Below, piece after piece: positions 17,893-26,559 of a DNA stretch of 64,000 nucleotides (position 1 is the stretch's first letter; each line of letters starts with the position of its first letter). Source of the DNA: Bacteroidales bacterium (GTDB lineage Bacteria; Bacteroidota; Bacteroidia; Bacteroidales; VadinHA17); contig JALONT010000006.1 of the NCBI GenBank assembly GCA_025454795.1, positions 40,322 through 104,321 of the forward strand, given 5' to 3'. The position numbers were made by a program, and so were the translations under genes. Below the pieces are notes generated by a model, which worked only from the letters and a program-made list of their open reading frames with translations, was not told the DNA's origin and searched no databases.

Positions 17893-19116
17893 ATGAAAGA
17901 GAAGAAAAAGGAATCCAGAAGAAGCTTTGTTAAAAAGTCTGCAAGCGCAGCTGGACAGCTCTCTTTTCCTACTATTATTCCAGCCAATGTTTTTGGTGCG
18001 AACGACAAGGTAAGAGTTGCAGTTCTTGGCGTTAACGGACGAGGAGAAAACCACATTCAGGGATTTATGAACCAGCCTGATTCCGTAGTGGTATGTTTAT
18101 GTGATCCTGATCTTAATGTTCTTGGGAAACGCGCCCAGGAATTTGAGGCCAGGTACAGCAATAAAGTCATTCAGCAGCAGGATCTCCGGAGAGTTTTTGA
18201 AGATAAATCCATTGATGCAGTGAGTATTGCAACTCCGAATCACTGGCATGCACTTGCCACGATATGGGCTTGTCAGGCAGGCAAGGATGTGTATGTTGAA
18301 AAACCGGGCTCCCATAATATCTCTGAAGGCCGCAAAATGGTTGAAGCTGCAAAAAAATATGATCGCATCGTCCAGCATGGAGTTCAGCTTCGCAGCTCAG
18401 TGGCAGTCCAGGAAGCCATCAAACATCTTCGCGATGGACTGATAGGAAATGTCTATATGGCAAGAGGGCTAGTTTTCCGCTGGCGTGATGATATCGGTAA
18501 AAAAGGACCTGGTACTATTCCAAAGGAACTGGATTATGATCTCTGGACAGGCCCTGCAGCAATGCAGCCTTACTCGGAAGACTGGGTACATTACAACTGG
18601 CACTGGCAGTGGAACTATGGAAATGGTGATGTCGGCAACCAGGGAATTCATGAAACCGATCTTTGCATGTGGGGACTGAATGTAGGATTTCCTGAAGTCA
18701 TTACAGCAGGCGGCGGAAAATTCCTTTTCGACGATGCCAAACAGACACCTGAACTTCTTGCAACTACATACTATTATCCAAAAGAGAAGAAGATCATCGA
18801 GTTTGAGGTTCGTCCATGGATAACTAATGCGGAAAACGGCGCTGAAGTTGGTAATATATTCTATGGAAGTGAAGGTTACCTTGTTGTTTATAATTACGAC
18901 AGGTATGAATCATTCCTTGGAAGGAACAAAAAGCCCGGTCCTACACGACGCGAGGATGGTGACCACTATGCAAACTTCATCAAGGCTGTTCTTGCTCACG
19001 ACAAATCGATCCTGAACGCACCGGTTGAAACAGCACACCTGGCATCAGGTCTTGCTCACCTGGGTAATATAGCTTATCGCACAGGCCGGACTCTTTATTT
19101 TGATCCTGTAACATAA
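17893..19116 (+). CDS. Tat-exported Gfo/Idh/MocA oxidoreductase, truncated by a nonsense codon
   Basis: A 407-residue NAD(P)-dependent sugar dehydrogenase-type protein. An N-terminal twin-arginine signal ('SRRSFVKKSASAAG') is followed by the Rossmann fold ('VRVAVLGVNGRGENHIQGF'), the 'VYVEKPGSHNISEGRKMV' Lys segment and the C-terminal alpha/beta domain ('GNQGIHETDLCMWGL'). After '…LYFDPVT' a TAA stop interrupts the frame, but the next 26 codons in the same frame still encode a family-like tail ending in PFVVPEEV. Secreted members of this family in Bacteroidota act on periplasmic sugars; some are glycosidases using an NAD-assisted mechanism. Substrate unknown. Loss of a short tail may be tolerated. 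Confidence 0.88.
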   Translation: MKEKKKESRRSFVKKSASAAGQLSFPTIIPANVFGANDKVRVAVLGVNGRGENHIQGFMNQPDSVVVCLCDPDLNVLGKRAQEFEARYSNKVIQQQDLRRVFEDKSIDAVSIATPNHWHALATIWACQAGKDVYVEKPGSHNISEGRKMVEAAKKYDRIVQHGVQLRSSVAVQEAIKHLRDGLIGNVYMARGLVFRWRDDIGKKGPGTIPKELDYDLWTGPAAMQPYSEDWVHYNWHWQWNYGNGDVGNQGIHETDLCMWGLNVGFPEVITAGGGKFLFDDAKQTPELLATTYYYPKEKKIIEFEVRPWITNAENGAEVGNIFYGSEGYLVVYNYDRYESFLGRNKKPGPTRREDGDHYANFIKAVLAHDKSILNAPVETAHLASGLAHLGNIAYRTGRTLYFDPVT

Positions 19117-19197
19117 AAATTCGTTAAAGACAAAAAGGCTGATAAATATCTGTCACGTCCGGCGCGCAAACCTTTCGTTGTACCGGAAGAAGTTTAA
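19117..19197 (+). pseudogene. Detached C-terminal tail of the Gfo/Idh/MocA gene
   Basis: Twenty-six in-frame sense codons and a second TAA directly follow the stop of the preceding gene. The translation (KFVKDKKADKYLSRPARK, then PFVVPEEV) resembles the end normally found in secreted Gfo/Idh/MocA proteins. A single base change (for example GAA to TAA) explains the break. Confidence 0.75.
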
Positions 19198-19304
19198 CGG
19201 TTTATCAATCTCTGAAAATCAGCATAGTCAGAGGGAATTAATCTTAAGTTTCCGCCGATATTGCTGATTTTTAGTACCTTTATAAGATAATTAAAAATAA
19301 AAAG

Positions 19305-19490
19305 ATGGGAAATTTTGGAGTTACTGAGATTATTCTTATTCTGCTTGTTGTGGTTCTTCTCTTCGGCGGACGCAAGATACCGGAACTGATGAAAGGCATC
19401 GGACAGGGAATGAAGGAATTCAAGAAAGCTTCCCGGGTTGATGATGAATCCGATAAAGTGAAGTCAGAGGATAAGGAAGAGAAAAAATAG
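19305..19490 (+). CDS. tatA: Sec-independent translocase TatA/TatE subunit
   Basis: A 61-residue protein with the canonical TatA layout: one N-terminal membrane span ('[15 protein letters not shown]'), the '[20 protein letters not shown]' hinge and amphipathic helix, and a charged, Lys/Glu-rich tail. TatA multimerises to form the path for folded proteins with twin-arginine signals. A weak TACCTTTA -7-like box lies at 19275-19282. Three proteins with RR-type signals are encoded in this window (17.9, 23.6 and 51.4 kb). TatC is not in the window. Confidence 0.93.
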   Translation: MGNFGVTEIILILLVVVLLFGGRKIPELMKGIGQGMKEFKKASRVDDESDKVKSEDKEEKK

Positions 19491-19509
19491 GGAAGTGTAA
19501 TAAATTACA

Positions 19510-19652
19510 TAACCACCCCGTCATACGCCTTTTGGCGGATGACACCCCTCCTTCAAAAGGAGGGGAAAGTATTAATATACAATAATATAGATTTTTCCTC
19601 CTCTGGAGGAGGAGTATCCCTGCCGTATTAGGCAGGGGGGAGGTGGTGTTAA
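19510..19652. repeat. Long imperfect palindrome (ccaccccg…cggggtgg type)
   Basis: About 143 bp. The left arm (aaccaccccgtcatacgcc … cacccctccttcaaaaggagggg) is approximately complementary to the right arm (cctcctctggaggaggag … ggcaggggggaggtggtgtt), and each arm also contains its own small hairpin (ctccttcaaaaggag; ctcctctggaggag). It separates the convergent tatA and amidase genes. This style of dispersed palindrome is common in environmental Bacteroidota genomes. It may also serve as a bidirectional terminator. Confidence 0.8.
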
Positions 19653-19675
19653 ATTATTCACCTCTATTTTGATAT

Positions 19676-21274
19676 TTAATCCGAAACCAGATACCCTGGT
19701 GCTTTCCTGTGTCTTGAAGCCTGTTCGTAGCTGAAAGCAATCTCAATCAGCAGAGGTTCACTCCATGCTCTTCCGAAGAATGAAATCCCTACCGGAAGGT
19801 TCTCAATGAATCCCATTGGAACGGTGATGGCAGGATATCCCGAAATAGCTGCCAGCGAAGAGTTCCCTCCTATGAAATGGTCTCCCAGAACCAGATCGGT
19901 TTTCCATGCCGGAGAGCCCGTTGGTGCAATAAGAGCGTCAAGTCCGGCAGAATCCATCATCTTATCTATACCATCCTCCCTTGTAACCTTAAGCATTTTA
20001 GCAAGTGCGTTTTTATATTCGGGAGATCTGAGATCTCCCTTCTTTTCAGCTGCGATCAGTATATTCTGATCGAAATACCGGAGTTCAATATTATCTTTTT
20101 TATTGAATTCAATAAGCTCATTGAGACTTTTTATCGGTGCATCCGGACCGAGCCCGGCCAGGTATTTATTCAGGCCATCTTTAAACTCGTACAACATTAC
20201 CTGGAAGGAAGGATCATCATATTCCCCTCCCTCTGGAGCTTCAACTTCTATTATCTCAGCGCCCTGTGCTGTCATACATCTGATAGCTTCTCTCATAAGT
20301 GTGTCAACCTTATCGGAATAGCCTCCTGAATTTTTTACCAGTCCGATACGTTTACCTTTAAGCCCGTCAGGTTTAAGGTATTTTGTATAATCGTTAATGT
20401 ACTTTCCCGCAGAGGCGAACGTTTTTGGATCGAGTGAATCAATTCCGGTCAATGCCCCGAGGCAAAAAGCTGCATCCTCAACGCTCCTCGACATAGGCCC
20501 GGGTGTATCCTGGGTATAAGATATGGGTATTATTCCCGATCTGCTTACAAGGCCTACAGTCGGTTTAATACCGACAATACCATTATTATTTGACGGACAG
20601 ACAATTGAGCCATTAGTCTCTGTTCCGATCGCTATCATGCAGAGATTTGCAGATACTGCAACAGCTGAACCTGAGCTTGAGCCGCAGGGATTCCTGTCAA
20701 GTATATATGGATTTTTAGTTTGTCCGCCGACACCGCTCCATCCGCTCGATGACGTCATAGCCCTGAAGTTTGCCCACTCGCTGAGGTTCGATTTGGCAAT
20801 GATAACAGCCCCCGCCTCTCTCAGTTTCTTTGCAACATAACTGTCAGCTCTTGGATATGAATTCATTAAAGCGGTTGCACCTGCAGTGGTCGGCATTTTA
20901 TCATAAGTATCAATATTATCTTTAAGAATGACAGGGATTCCATGAAGAGGACCTCTGATCTTTCCTGCAGCCATCTCTTTGTCCATCTCTTCTGCGATTT
21001 GCATGGCATCAGGATTGACTATGACTACAGAATTGAGCTCAGGTCCATTCATGTCAAGTTCGATGATGCTGTTCAGATACGCAGAAACAACATCTGTGAC
21101 CGAATAATCACCGTTACTGTAACCAAGTTGAAGTTTTGAAATGGTCATCTCTTCAAGCCATTTATTGTCTTTAACTTCCTCTTCTGTTTTTTTATTAACA
21201 GGAGACTGACATGCAATCATAAAAAGCAATCCCGCAATAGCCAGGTTCAGAGATTTAATATATATCTTCTTCAT
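19676..21274 (-). CDS. Amidase-signature lipoprotein
   Basis: A 532-residue amidase of the Ser-cisSer-Lys class. The N-terminus has a lipoprotein signal ('LAIAGLLFMIACQS', lipobox Cys), so it is probably membrane-anchored on the periplasmic side. Catalytic elements are the Lys in 'GIPVILKDNIDTYD', the cis-Ser in 'GSSSGSAVAVSANLC', and the nucleophile region 'GTETNGSIVCPSNNNGIVGIKPTVG'. The family hydrolyses a wide range of amides; exported members of this type are not tied to GatCAB. It is not in an operon. Four perfect 7-bp repeats lie 11 bp before the start codon. Confidence 0.92.
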   Translation of the reverse strand: MKKIYIKSLNLAIAGLLFMIACQSPVNKKTEEEVKDNKWLEEMTISKLQLGYSNGDYSVTDVVSAYLNSIIELDMNGPELNSVVIVNPDAMQIAEEMDKEMAAGKIRGPLHGIPVILKDNIDTYDKMPTTAGATALMNSYPRADSYVAKKLREAGAVIIAKSNLSEWANFRAMTSSSGWSGVGGQTKNPYILDRNPCGSSSGSAVAVSANLCMIAIGTETNGSIVCPSNNNGIVGIKPTVGLVSRSGIIPISYTQDTPGPMSRSVEDAAFCLGALTGIDSLDPKTFASAGKYINDYTKYLKPDGLKGKRIGLVKNSGGYSDKVDTLMREAIRCMTAQGAEIIEVEAPEGGEYDDPSFQVMLYEFKDGLNKYLAGLGPDAPIKSLNELIEFNKKDNIELRYFDQNILIAAEKKGDLRSPEYKNALAKMLKVTREDGIDKMMDSAGLDALIAPTGSPAWKTDLVLGDHFIGGNSSLAAISGYPAITVPMGFIENLPVGISFFGRAWSEPLLIEIAFSYEQASRHRKAPGYLVSD

Positions 21275-21284
21275 ATGATTTTAA

Positions 21285-21312
21285 CTTTTATCTTTTATCT
21301 TTTATCTTTTAT
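21285..21312. repeat. Heptanucleotide tandem repeat (CTTTTAT x4)
   Basis: Four perfect copies of CTTTTAT followed by a partial CTTT, located in the 5' untranslated region of the minus-strand amidase gene, 11-38 bp before its ATG. The 28-bp length is short but within the range where slippage can change copy number. Confidence 0.85.
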
Positions 21313-21450
21313 CTTTAAATTAAGGTGTCATCGTAAAATTATGATTTATTTATCGATTTTAATATATTTGTTTTATAGCCCGGGCAGTTAGTAATTAAGA
21401 CATTGTATATTAGAATTAATTCCTCCAGGAAATATTGATTTTTCGGAATA

Positions 21451-22515
21451 ATGAATAGCATTTACCTGAAGATACTCGAATTTGATAAGCCCGGATCAGG
21501 TCTGGTCCTTGCCACAGTAACAGGAAGTGCCGGATCTACTCCGCAGAAATCTGGCAGTTCGGCTTTGTTTGATAGCGGCAACCTGGTAGCAGGGACAGTG
21601 GGAGGCGGAATTGTTGAAAATACTGTGCAGGAATATGCCTGGAAAATTGGCCACACGAAAGAATCAGCAATGCTCAGATTGCAGATGAATAGTGATATAT
21701 CGCAAAAAGACAAAGCGATATGTGGTGGAGAAATATCTGTACTGATTGATGCCAATCCATCTCTCCATTTTCCTGTTTTCTCAGAGATCAGTAAATCAAT
21801 TTCTGAGAGAATTCCTGGTGTCCTACTTACAATGGTCATAGTTAATTCTGAAAGTCAGGTGCTTATTAAACGTTACTGGATGACATTACAAATCTCGCCT
21901 GCAATACCTGACGAATTCATGGAAAAGATAGAGCCTGAAGTCAGAAGAATCCTGACAACAGGTAATGCAGATGATTTCAGGAGAATGGAACTGACAATAC
22001 CCGGAGAAGAACCCTCATCGTTGTTCTTCCTTGAGCCTGTTTTTCCATTGCCGCAACTGGTTATAGCAGGTGCGGGCCATATCGGAAAAGCACTTTCTCA
22101 CCTTGGAAAAATGCTTGATTTTGAAGTGACCGTCATTGATGACAGGCATGAATATGCTAATTCTGATAATCTACCTGATGCTGACTATATTGTAGTCAAA
22201 GATATTGGTGATGCCATGATGCAAATCAGAAAAAAACAAGATACATTTATAGTAATTGTGACCCGTGGTCATAATGATGATGCCAGTGCACTTAAATCCT
22301 GCATTGGATCAGAGATTGCTTATGTGGGCATGATCGGAAGTAAAGGTAAAGTAGCAAAAATGCATGCTGAGTTTGTTCAGAAACAGTGGGCGACGGAAGA
22401 GCAATGGAGCAGGATCTTCACTCCGGTAGGCCTTGATATCAGGGCAAAAACAGTTGAGGAGATCGCAGTGAGCATTGCCGCACAACTGATACAGGTAAGA
22501 AATAGGAAAAGGTAA
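21451..22515 (+). CDS. XdhC/CoxI-family molybdenum hydroxylase maturation factor
   Basis: A 354-residue cytoplasmic protein with the two XdhC parts: the N-terminal XdhC/CoxI domain ('ATVTGSAGSTPQKSGSSALF', 'GTVGGGIVENTVQEYA', 'DKAICGGEISVLID') and a C-terminal Rossmann domain ('QLVIAGAGHIGKALSHLG', 'VTVIDDRHEYAN', 'YVGMIGSKGKVAKM'). XdhC proteins bind Moco, promote its sulfuration and deliver it to xanthine-dehydrogenase-type enzymes. It is the first gene of a set with a MocA-like transferase and two hydroxylase subunits, so it almost certainly serves that enzyme. It starts at ATG 21451. Confidence 0.92.
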   Translation: MNSIYLKILEFDKPGSGLVLATVTGSAGSTPQKSGSSALFDSGNLVAGTVGGGIVENTVQEYAWKIGHTKESAMLRLQMNSDISQKDKAICGGEISVLIDANPSLHFPVFSEISKSISERIPGVLLTMVIVNSESQVLIKRYWMTLQISPAIPDEFMEKIEPEVRRILTTGNADDFRRMELTIPGEEPSSLFFLEPVFPLPQLVIAGAGHIGKALSHLGKMLDFEVTVIDDRHEYANSDNLPDADYIVVKDIGDAMMQIRKKQDTFIVIVTRGHNDDASALKSCIGSEIAYVGMIGSKGKVAKMHAEFVQKQWATEEQWSRIFTPVGLDIRAKTVEEIAVSIAAQLIQVRNRKR

Positions 22516-22560
22516 AAGTTTCAAGTTTCAGGTTAACGAGCAGCGAGCAACAATAACAAC

Positions 22561-23154
22561 ATGTCAGAAATCTGGGGAATCATTTTAGCTGCCGGAGAAT
22601 CGAAGAGGATGGGAACTTCAAAGATGCTTTTGCCTTTTAAAGGGAAGACTATCATTGAAAATGTAATAGGTACTGTCGTAATGTCGGGTGTTGATAAGAC
22701 CATTGTAGTCCTTGGTTCAGGAAGCAATGAGATACAGCAGATCATCGGTCGCCTGCCTGTAAAGTGCTGTTATAATGAGAATTATAAACAAGGAATGCTT
22801 TCATCGGTGAAATGCGGATTTAAAAATCTGCCTGAAAGATTCGACGCTGCTCTCATATTTCTTGGCGATCAGCCAATGGTTGAAATATCTGTGATAAACA
22901 ATGTAATTGATGCATACCGGAATTCCGGAAAAGGAATTTTAATGCCGGTATCCTTAAACAAAAGGGGGCACCCGCTGATGATTGACAGTAAATACAGGAA
23001 TGAGATTGAGAGTCTTGACCAGGGAGAAGGTCTGCGCTCTCTAGCTCAAAAATTTTCCGATGATGTGCTTGAAGTTGAAGTAAATACATCATCGATCCTT
23101 AAAGATATTGATACAATGGACGATTATAATAATGAATTAAAACAAATCAGATAA
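22561..23154 (+). CDS. MocA-like molybdenum cofactor cytidylyltransferase
   Basis: A 197-residue NTP-transferase. The N-terminal 'IILAAGESKRMGTSKMLLPF' is the nucleotide-binding signature, followed by 'LGSGSNEIQQII', the metal-binding 'FLGDQPMVE' and 'NKRGHPLMIDSKY', as in MocA/MobA-type enzymes. MocA converts molybdopterin to its cytosine dinucleotide (MCD) for xanthine-oxidase-family proteins. Its place between XdhC and the hydroxylase subunits supports that role over the guanylyl enzyme MobA. A short unrelated segment with AGTTTCAAGTTTCAGG-type sequence lies just upstream (22517-22560). Confidence 0.9.
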   Translation: MSEIWGIILAAGESKRMGTSKMLLPFKGKTIIENVIGTVVMSGVDKTIVVLGSGSNEIQQIIGRLPVKCCYNENYKQGMLSSVKCGFKNLPERFDAALIFLGDQPMVEISVINNVIDAYRNSGKGILMPVSLNKRGHPLMIDSKYRNEIESLDQGEGLRSLAQKFSDDVLEVEVNTSSILKDIDTMDDYNNELKQIR

Positions 23155-23156
23155 AC

Positions 23157-23633
23157 ATGGAAGAGACGATTCGTTTTTCATTAAATGGTAAAAAACAGGA
23201 GGTCCGCATTGATCCCTCGCAGACTCTGTTATGGGTCCTTCGGAATCATTTTGGACTTACAGGTACCAAATACGGCTGTGGAACAGGATTCTGCGGAGCC
23301 TGTACTGTTATTATCAACAAGGAGGCTGTCAGATCATGTATGCTTCCGGTAAGTGATGTTGCCGGGAAGAAAGTTGTGACTATCGAAGGGCTTGCCAGAA
23401 AAGGAAAACTGCATCCTGTCCAGAAGGCTTTCCTGGAGCATGATGCGCTCCAGTGTGGCTTTTGCACTCCCGGAATGATAATGACTGTTGCAGCTCTTCT
23501 GATGAAAAGTCCTTCTCCTTCGGTCGAGGAAATAAATGCCGGGTTAGAGGATAATCTCTGCCGCTGCGGGGCACATAACAGGATAGTTGATGCAGTTCAG
23601 ATGGCTGCCGGTAAAATGAAAGGAGGGAAGTAA
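23157..23633 (+). CDS. 2Fe-2S subunit of a molybdenum hydroxylase
   Basis: A 158-residue protein with two 2Fe-2S clusters. The N-terminal plant-type ferredoxin site is 'YGCGTGFCGACTVII' plus a later Cys in 'VRSCML'. The C-terminal helical cluster site is 'QCGFCTPGMIM' plus 'DNLCRCGAHNRI'. It corresponds to the small subunit of isoquinoline oxidoreductase- or aldehyde-oxidoreductase-type enzymes. It has no signal peptide, so if the partner is exported by Tat it would travel as a folded complex with the large subunit. It starts 2 bp after the mocA-like stop and ends 2 bp before the large-subunit start. Confidence 0.94.
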   Translation: MEETIRFSLNGKKQEVRIDPSQTLLWVLRNHFGLTGTKYGCGTGFCGACTVIINKEAVRSCMLPVSDVAGKKVVTIEGLARKGKLHPVQKAFLEHDALQCGFCTPGMIMTVAALLMKSPSPSVEEINAGLEDNLCRCGAHNRIVDAVQMAAGKMKGGK

Positions 23634-23635
23634 TT

Positions 23636-25789
23636 ATGAAAAAAACAGAAATAATGAAACAAAAATCATCCGCCAATCCTGAAAATAAAGGGATACCAAG
23701 AAGGGACTTCGTAAAGCTCCTCGGCGGAGGGATCTTTATCTTTTTCAGACCATGGGATGTAATCAATATCCTGCCCGAACCATTACCACAGGCAAGAACC
23801 CTTACCAAGGATTATAATGCTTTTCTGCACATTGCTGCAGACGGTACTGTGACTTGCTATACCGGTAAGATAGAGATGGGACAGGGAATAATAACCTCTC
23901 TGCCTGTGATGATGGCCGATGAGCTGAATGTTCCTCTTGAAAAAGTCAAAATCGTGATGGGAGATACAGATCTCTGCCCATGGGACGCCGGCACCTGGGG
24001 TTCACAGTCGACTCAAAGCTTCGGGATGAGTATGAGAGCTGCAGCAGCTGAAGCCAGAGGAGTTCTCCTCGAAATGGCTTCTGCACAACTGGACGTTCCT
24101 GTAACACAGCTGGAGGCAAAAGATGGAGTAATTACAGATATCAAGAATCCTGATAAGAATATAACTTATGCCCGGCTTTCAAAGGGTCAGAAGCTTGAGA
24201 AATATCTTGATGTTAAACCATCAATAGAGAATCATACAAAATTCACCTATGTTGGCAAATCATACAAACATGTGGATGGTCATGCAAAGGTAACAGGACA
24301 GGCTAAATATACCGGAGATCTAAAATTGCCCGGAATGGTTTTTGCCAGAGTCCTCCGCCCGCCGTCACTATCTGTAAAGCTGATCTCAGCAGATGTCTCA
24401 GGAGCTGAGAAAATAGATGGTGCAAAGGTTGTCCGTGATGGTGATTTTATTGCTGTTTTAAGTGAAAACCGGGACAAGGCTGATGAAGCAATAGTGAAGA
24501 TTACGGCTGAGTATACTGCTGATGAACTGAAAATTAATCATGATACAATATTTGAACAGCAACTTAAATCGGATATAACACCCAGGGTTGTCAGGGGTGC
24601 CGGAGACCAGGCATCGGGTCGCCAGGAATCAACGATGAAATTCGAATCCGAGTATCATGATGGCTTTCTTGCTCATGCCCCTATAGAGACTCATACTGCA
24701 CTTGCTGCCATTGAAGGAGGCAAACTGACAGTATGGGCATCCACACAGACACCTTATCCACTACAGGACAGGCTTGTCCGGGAACTTGGAATGACCCTGG
24801 AAACAGTCAGAGTCATTGTTCCGTTTGTCGGAGGGGGATTTGGCGGTAAGAGTGCAATAGAACAGGCTGTTGAGGCTGCAAAACTTGCAAAGATTACAGC
24901 TAAGCCTGTAATGGTTGTATGGACCCGTGAGGAAGAATTTATCTATGATAATTTCCATACTGCCGGTGTGGTTAAATTGAGTTCAGGTATTGACAGTAAC
25001 GGGAAAATAAAATTCTGGGACTACCATGTATATTATTCCGGGTCCAGAGGCTCCGATATCATTTATGATGTGCCGAACTATATGACAACCAGTTACAGCC
25101 TTACGAAGAATGCAAAACCTGTCCATCCGTTTGCAACAGGACCATGGCGTGCTCCCAATGCAAATACCAACACTTTTGCCCGTGAGTGCCAGATCGATAT
25201 CATGGCATCGGCAGCAGGTATTGATCCTCTTGAGTTCAGGCTGAAGAACCTGAAAGACGAGAAGATGATAAGCTGCCTGAAAGCTGTTGCCGAAAAGTTC
25301 GGATATGTGGCGGGTAAATCGCCCAGCGGCAGGGGAATAGGTGTGGCTTGTGGTACAGATACAGGAACATGGATTGCACATATGGCCGAGGTCAAAGTAG
25401 ATAAGAATACAGGTAAAGTCAAGGTTGTAAGGATTGCCTGCGCCCAGGATATGGGGCTTTGCGTAAATCCTGAAGGTGCATTAATTCAGATGGAAGGTTG
25501 CCTGAATATGGGGCTTGGTTATACCTTTACTGAAGAAGTTAAATTTGAAGGAGGGAAAATTCAAAGCCTGGGCTTTGATACTTATGATATTCCGAAATTC
25601 TCCTGGATACCGAAGCTCGATTGCGTAATTCTCGATCGTAAGGATAAGGCACCAAGAGGAGGTGGTGAGCCGGCTATTGTTGCTGTCGGTGCTGTAATCG
25701 CCAATGCTATTTATGATGCAACAGGAGCAAGATTATTCAGGACACCTATGACACCGGAGAGGGTTTTAGAGGCAATAAGGAAGGTGTAA
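23636..25789 (+). CDS. Tat-exported molybdopterin-binding hydroxylase subunit
   Basis: A 717-residue catalytic subunit of the xanthine oxidase family (IorB / aldehyde dehydrogenase type). A twin-arginine signal ('GIPRRDFVKLLGGGIFIFF') lies about 22 residues in. The body carries 'GKIEMGQGIITSLPVMMADE', the Moco-binding 'VPFVGGGFGGKSAIEQAVE', 'GPWRAPNANTNTFARE', and near the end 'APRGGGEPAIVAVGAVI', where the Glu in GGGEP is the expected catalytic base. No FAD-subunit gene lies in the operon, so electrons must leave through the Fe-S subunit to another acceptor. The substrate is an aldehyde or N-heterocycle by family, not resolvable here. Confidence 0.93.
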   Translation: MKKTEIMKQKSSANPENKGIPRRDFVKLLGGGIFIFFRPWDVINILPEPLPQARTLTKDYNAFLHIAADGTVTCYTGKIEMGQGIITSLPVMMADELNVPLEKVKIVMGDTDLCPWDAGTWGSQSTQSFGMSMRAAAAEARGVLLEMASAQLDVPVTQLEAKDGVITDIKNPDKNITYARLSKGQKLEKYLDVKPSIENHTKFTYVGKSYKHVDGHAKVTGQAKYTGDLKLPGMVFARVLRPPSLSVKLISADVSGAEKIDGAKVVRDGDFIAVLSENRDKADEAIVKITAEYTADELKINHDTIFEQQLKSDITPRVVRGAGDQASGRQESTMKFESEYHDGFLAHAPIETHTALAAIEGGKLTVWASTQTPYPLQDRLVRELGMTLETVRVIVPFVGGGFGGKSAIEQAVEAAKLAKITAKPVMVVWTREEEFIYDNFHTAGVVKLSSGIDSNGKIKFWDYHVYYSGSRGSDIIYDVPNYMTTSYSLTKNAKPVHPFATGPWRAPNANTNTFARECQIDIMASAAGIDPLEFRLKNLKDEKMISCLKAVAEKFGYVAGKSPSGRGIGVACGTDTGTWIAHMAEVKVDKNTGKVKVVRIACAQDMGLCVNPEGALIQMEGCLNMGLGYTFTEEVKFEGGKIQSLGFDTYDIPKFSWIPKLDCVILDRKDKAPRGGGEPAIVAVGAVIANAIYDATGARLFRTPMTPERVLEAIRKV

Positions 25790-25930
25790 AGGCTCAGCGG
25801 CGTGACGGTGTAACGGCAAAGTGGGGAAATGGTTGTATTGCAATACTTAAATTATAATATGGATACAATGGAATATCTTACTATGGTTTATTGTCTATTA
25901 TAATATGTATCAACCAACAAAGAAATAAAT

Positions 25931-26512
25931 ATGAAAAATGTAAAAAATCTTCAGATTACATTGTCAGTAATGGTAATTATTGCTTTCCTGCTTATGCCTT
26001 TCTCTCTATATGCACAGACAGGCAAAGCTGATTTTTCCGGTAACTGGGCAATGAATGTTGAAAAGAGCAATTTTGGACAGGGCCAGGGTCGGCCTCAGGG
26101 AGAGCCTCAGGGACAACCTCAGGGTCAGGGTCAGGGTCAAGGCCAGAGGATGGGTGGATCAGGAGGCGGTAATTTCATTGCAAAACAGGACGCAAATCTT
26201 CTTACAGTGGAACGCTCAAGAACCAATCAGAGTGGTAAAACAATAAAAACTGAAGCCAGGTACACTTTCGATGGCAAAGAGAGTGTGAACACGACCGGCA
26301 GGGGTGAGAGCAAATCAACTGCTACCTGGTCGGCGGATGGTAAAACACTTACAATTGTGACAAACAGCACATTCAATGCTAATGGTGAATCAAGAACGAT
26401 GAAATCTACCGAGGAATGGTCTCTTAAAGATGCCAGTACACTTTCAATCAAAACATCAAGAGCATCACAAAACGGCGACAGGGTAAGTACAATTATTTAT
26501 GAGAAGAAGTAA
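25931..26512 (+). CDS. Secreted Gly/Gln-rich repeat protein
   Basis: A 193-residue protein with a signal peptide ending near 'LYAQTG'. Next come 'DFSGNWAMNVEKSNFG', a pattern seen in lipocalin-like/DUF-type secreted proteins, a low-complexity stretch (about 49-78) of GQ, PQG and GQGQ units encoded by CAGGGT-type 6-bp repeats (about 26076-26150), and a strand-rich C-terminal part ('ARYTFDGKESVNTTG', 'ATWSADGKTLTIVTNS') that looks like a small beta-barrel or sandwich. Function unknown. The simple-sequence stretch is prone to length variation. Confidence 0.75.
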   Translation: MKNVKNLQITLSVMVIIAFLLMPFSLYAQTGKADFSGNWAMNVEKSNFGQGQGRPQGEPQGQPQGQGQGQGQRMGGSGGGNFIAKQDANLLTVERSRTNQSGKTIKTEARYTFDGKESVNTTGRGESKSTATWSADGKTLTIVTNSTFNANGESRTMKSTEEWSLKDASTLSIKTSRASQNGDRVSTIIYEKK

Positions 26513-26536
26513 AATTCTTTTAATATGGAAAAGTAA

Positions 26537-26557
26537 GAGGGCTCAATACGGGCCCTC
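26537..26557. terminator. Bidirectional hairpin terminator
   Basis: GAGGGC (26537-26542) pairs with GCCCTC (26552-26557) across a 9-nt loop and is followed by ATTTATTTTTG on the plus strand. It lies between two convergent genes and can serve both. Confidence 0.65.
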
Positions 26558-26559
26558 AT

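Noticed and set aside
22516..22560. A riboswitch upstream of the mocA-like gene
   Set aside because: Only 45 bp are available and the sequence is a simple AGTTTCAAGTTTCAGG-type direct repeat.
25790..25930. A terminator or RNA gene after the molybdenum hydroxylase operon
   Set aside because: The GC-rich 'cggcgtgacggtgtaacgg' stretch has no clear hairpin with a T-run and no recognisable RNA fold.
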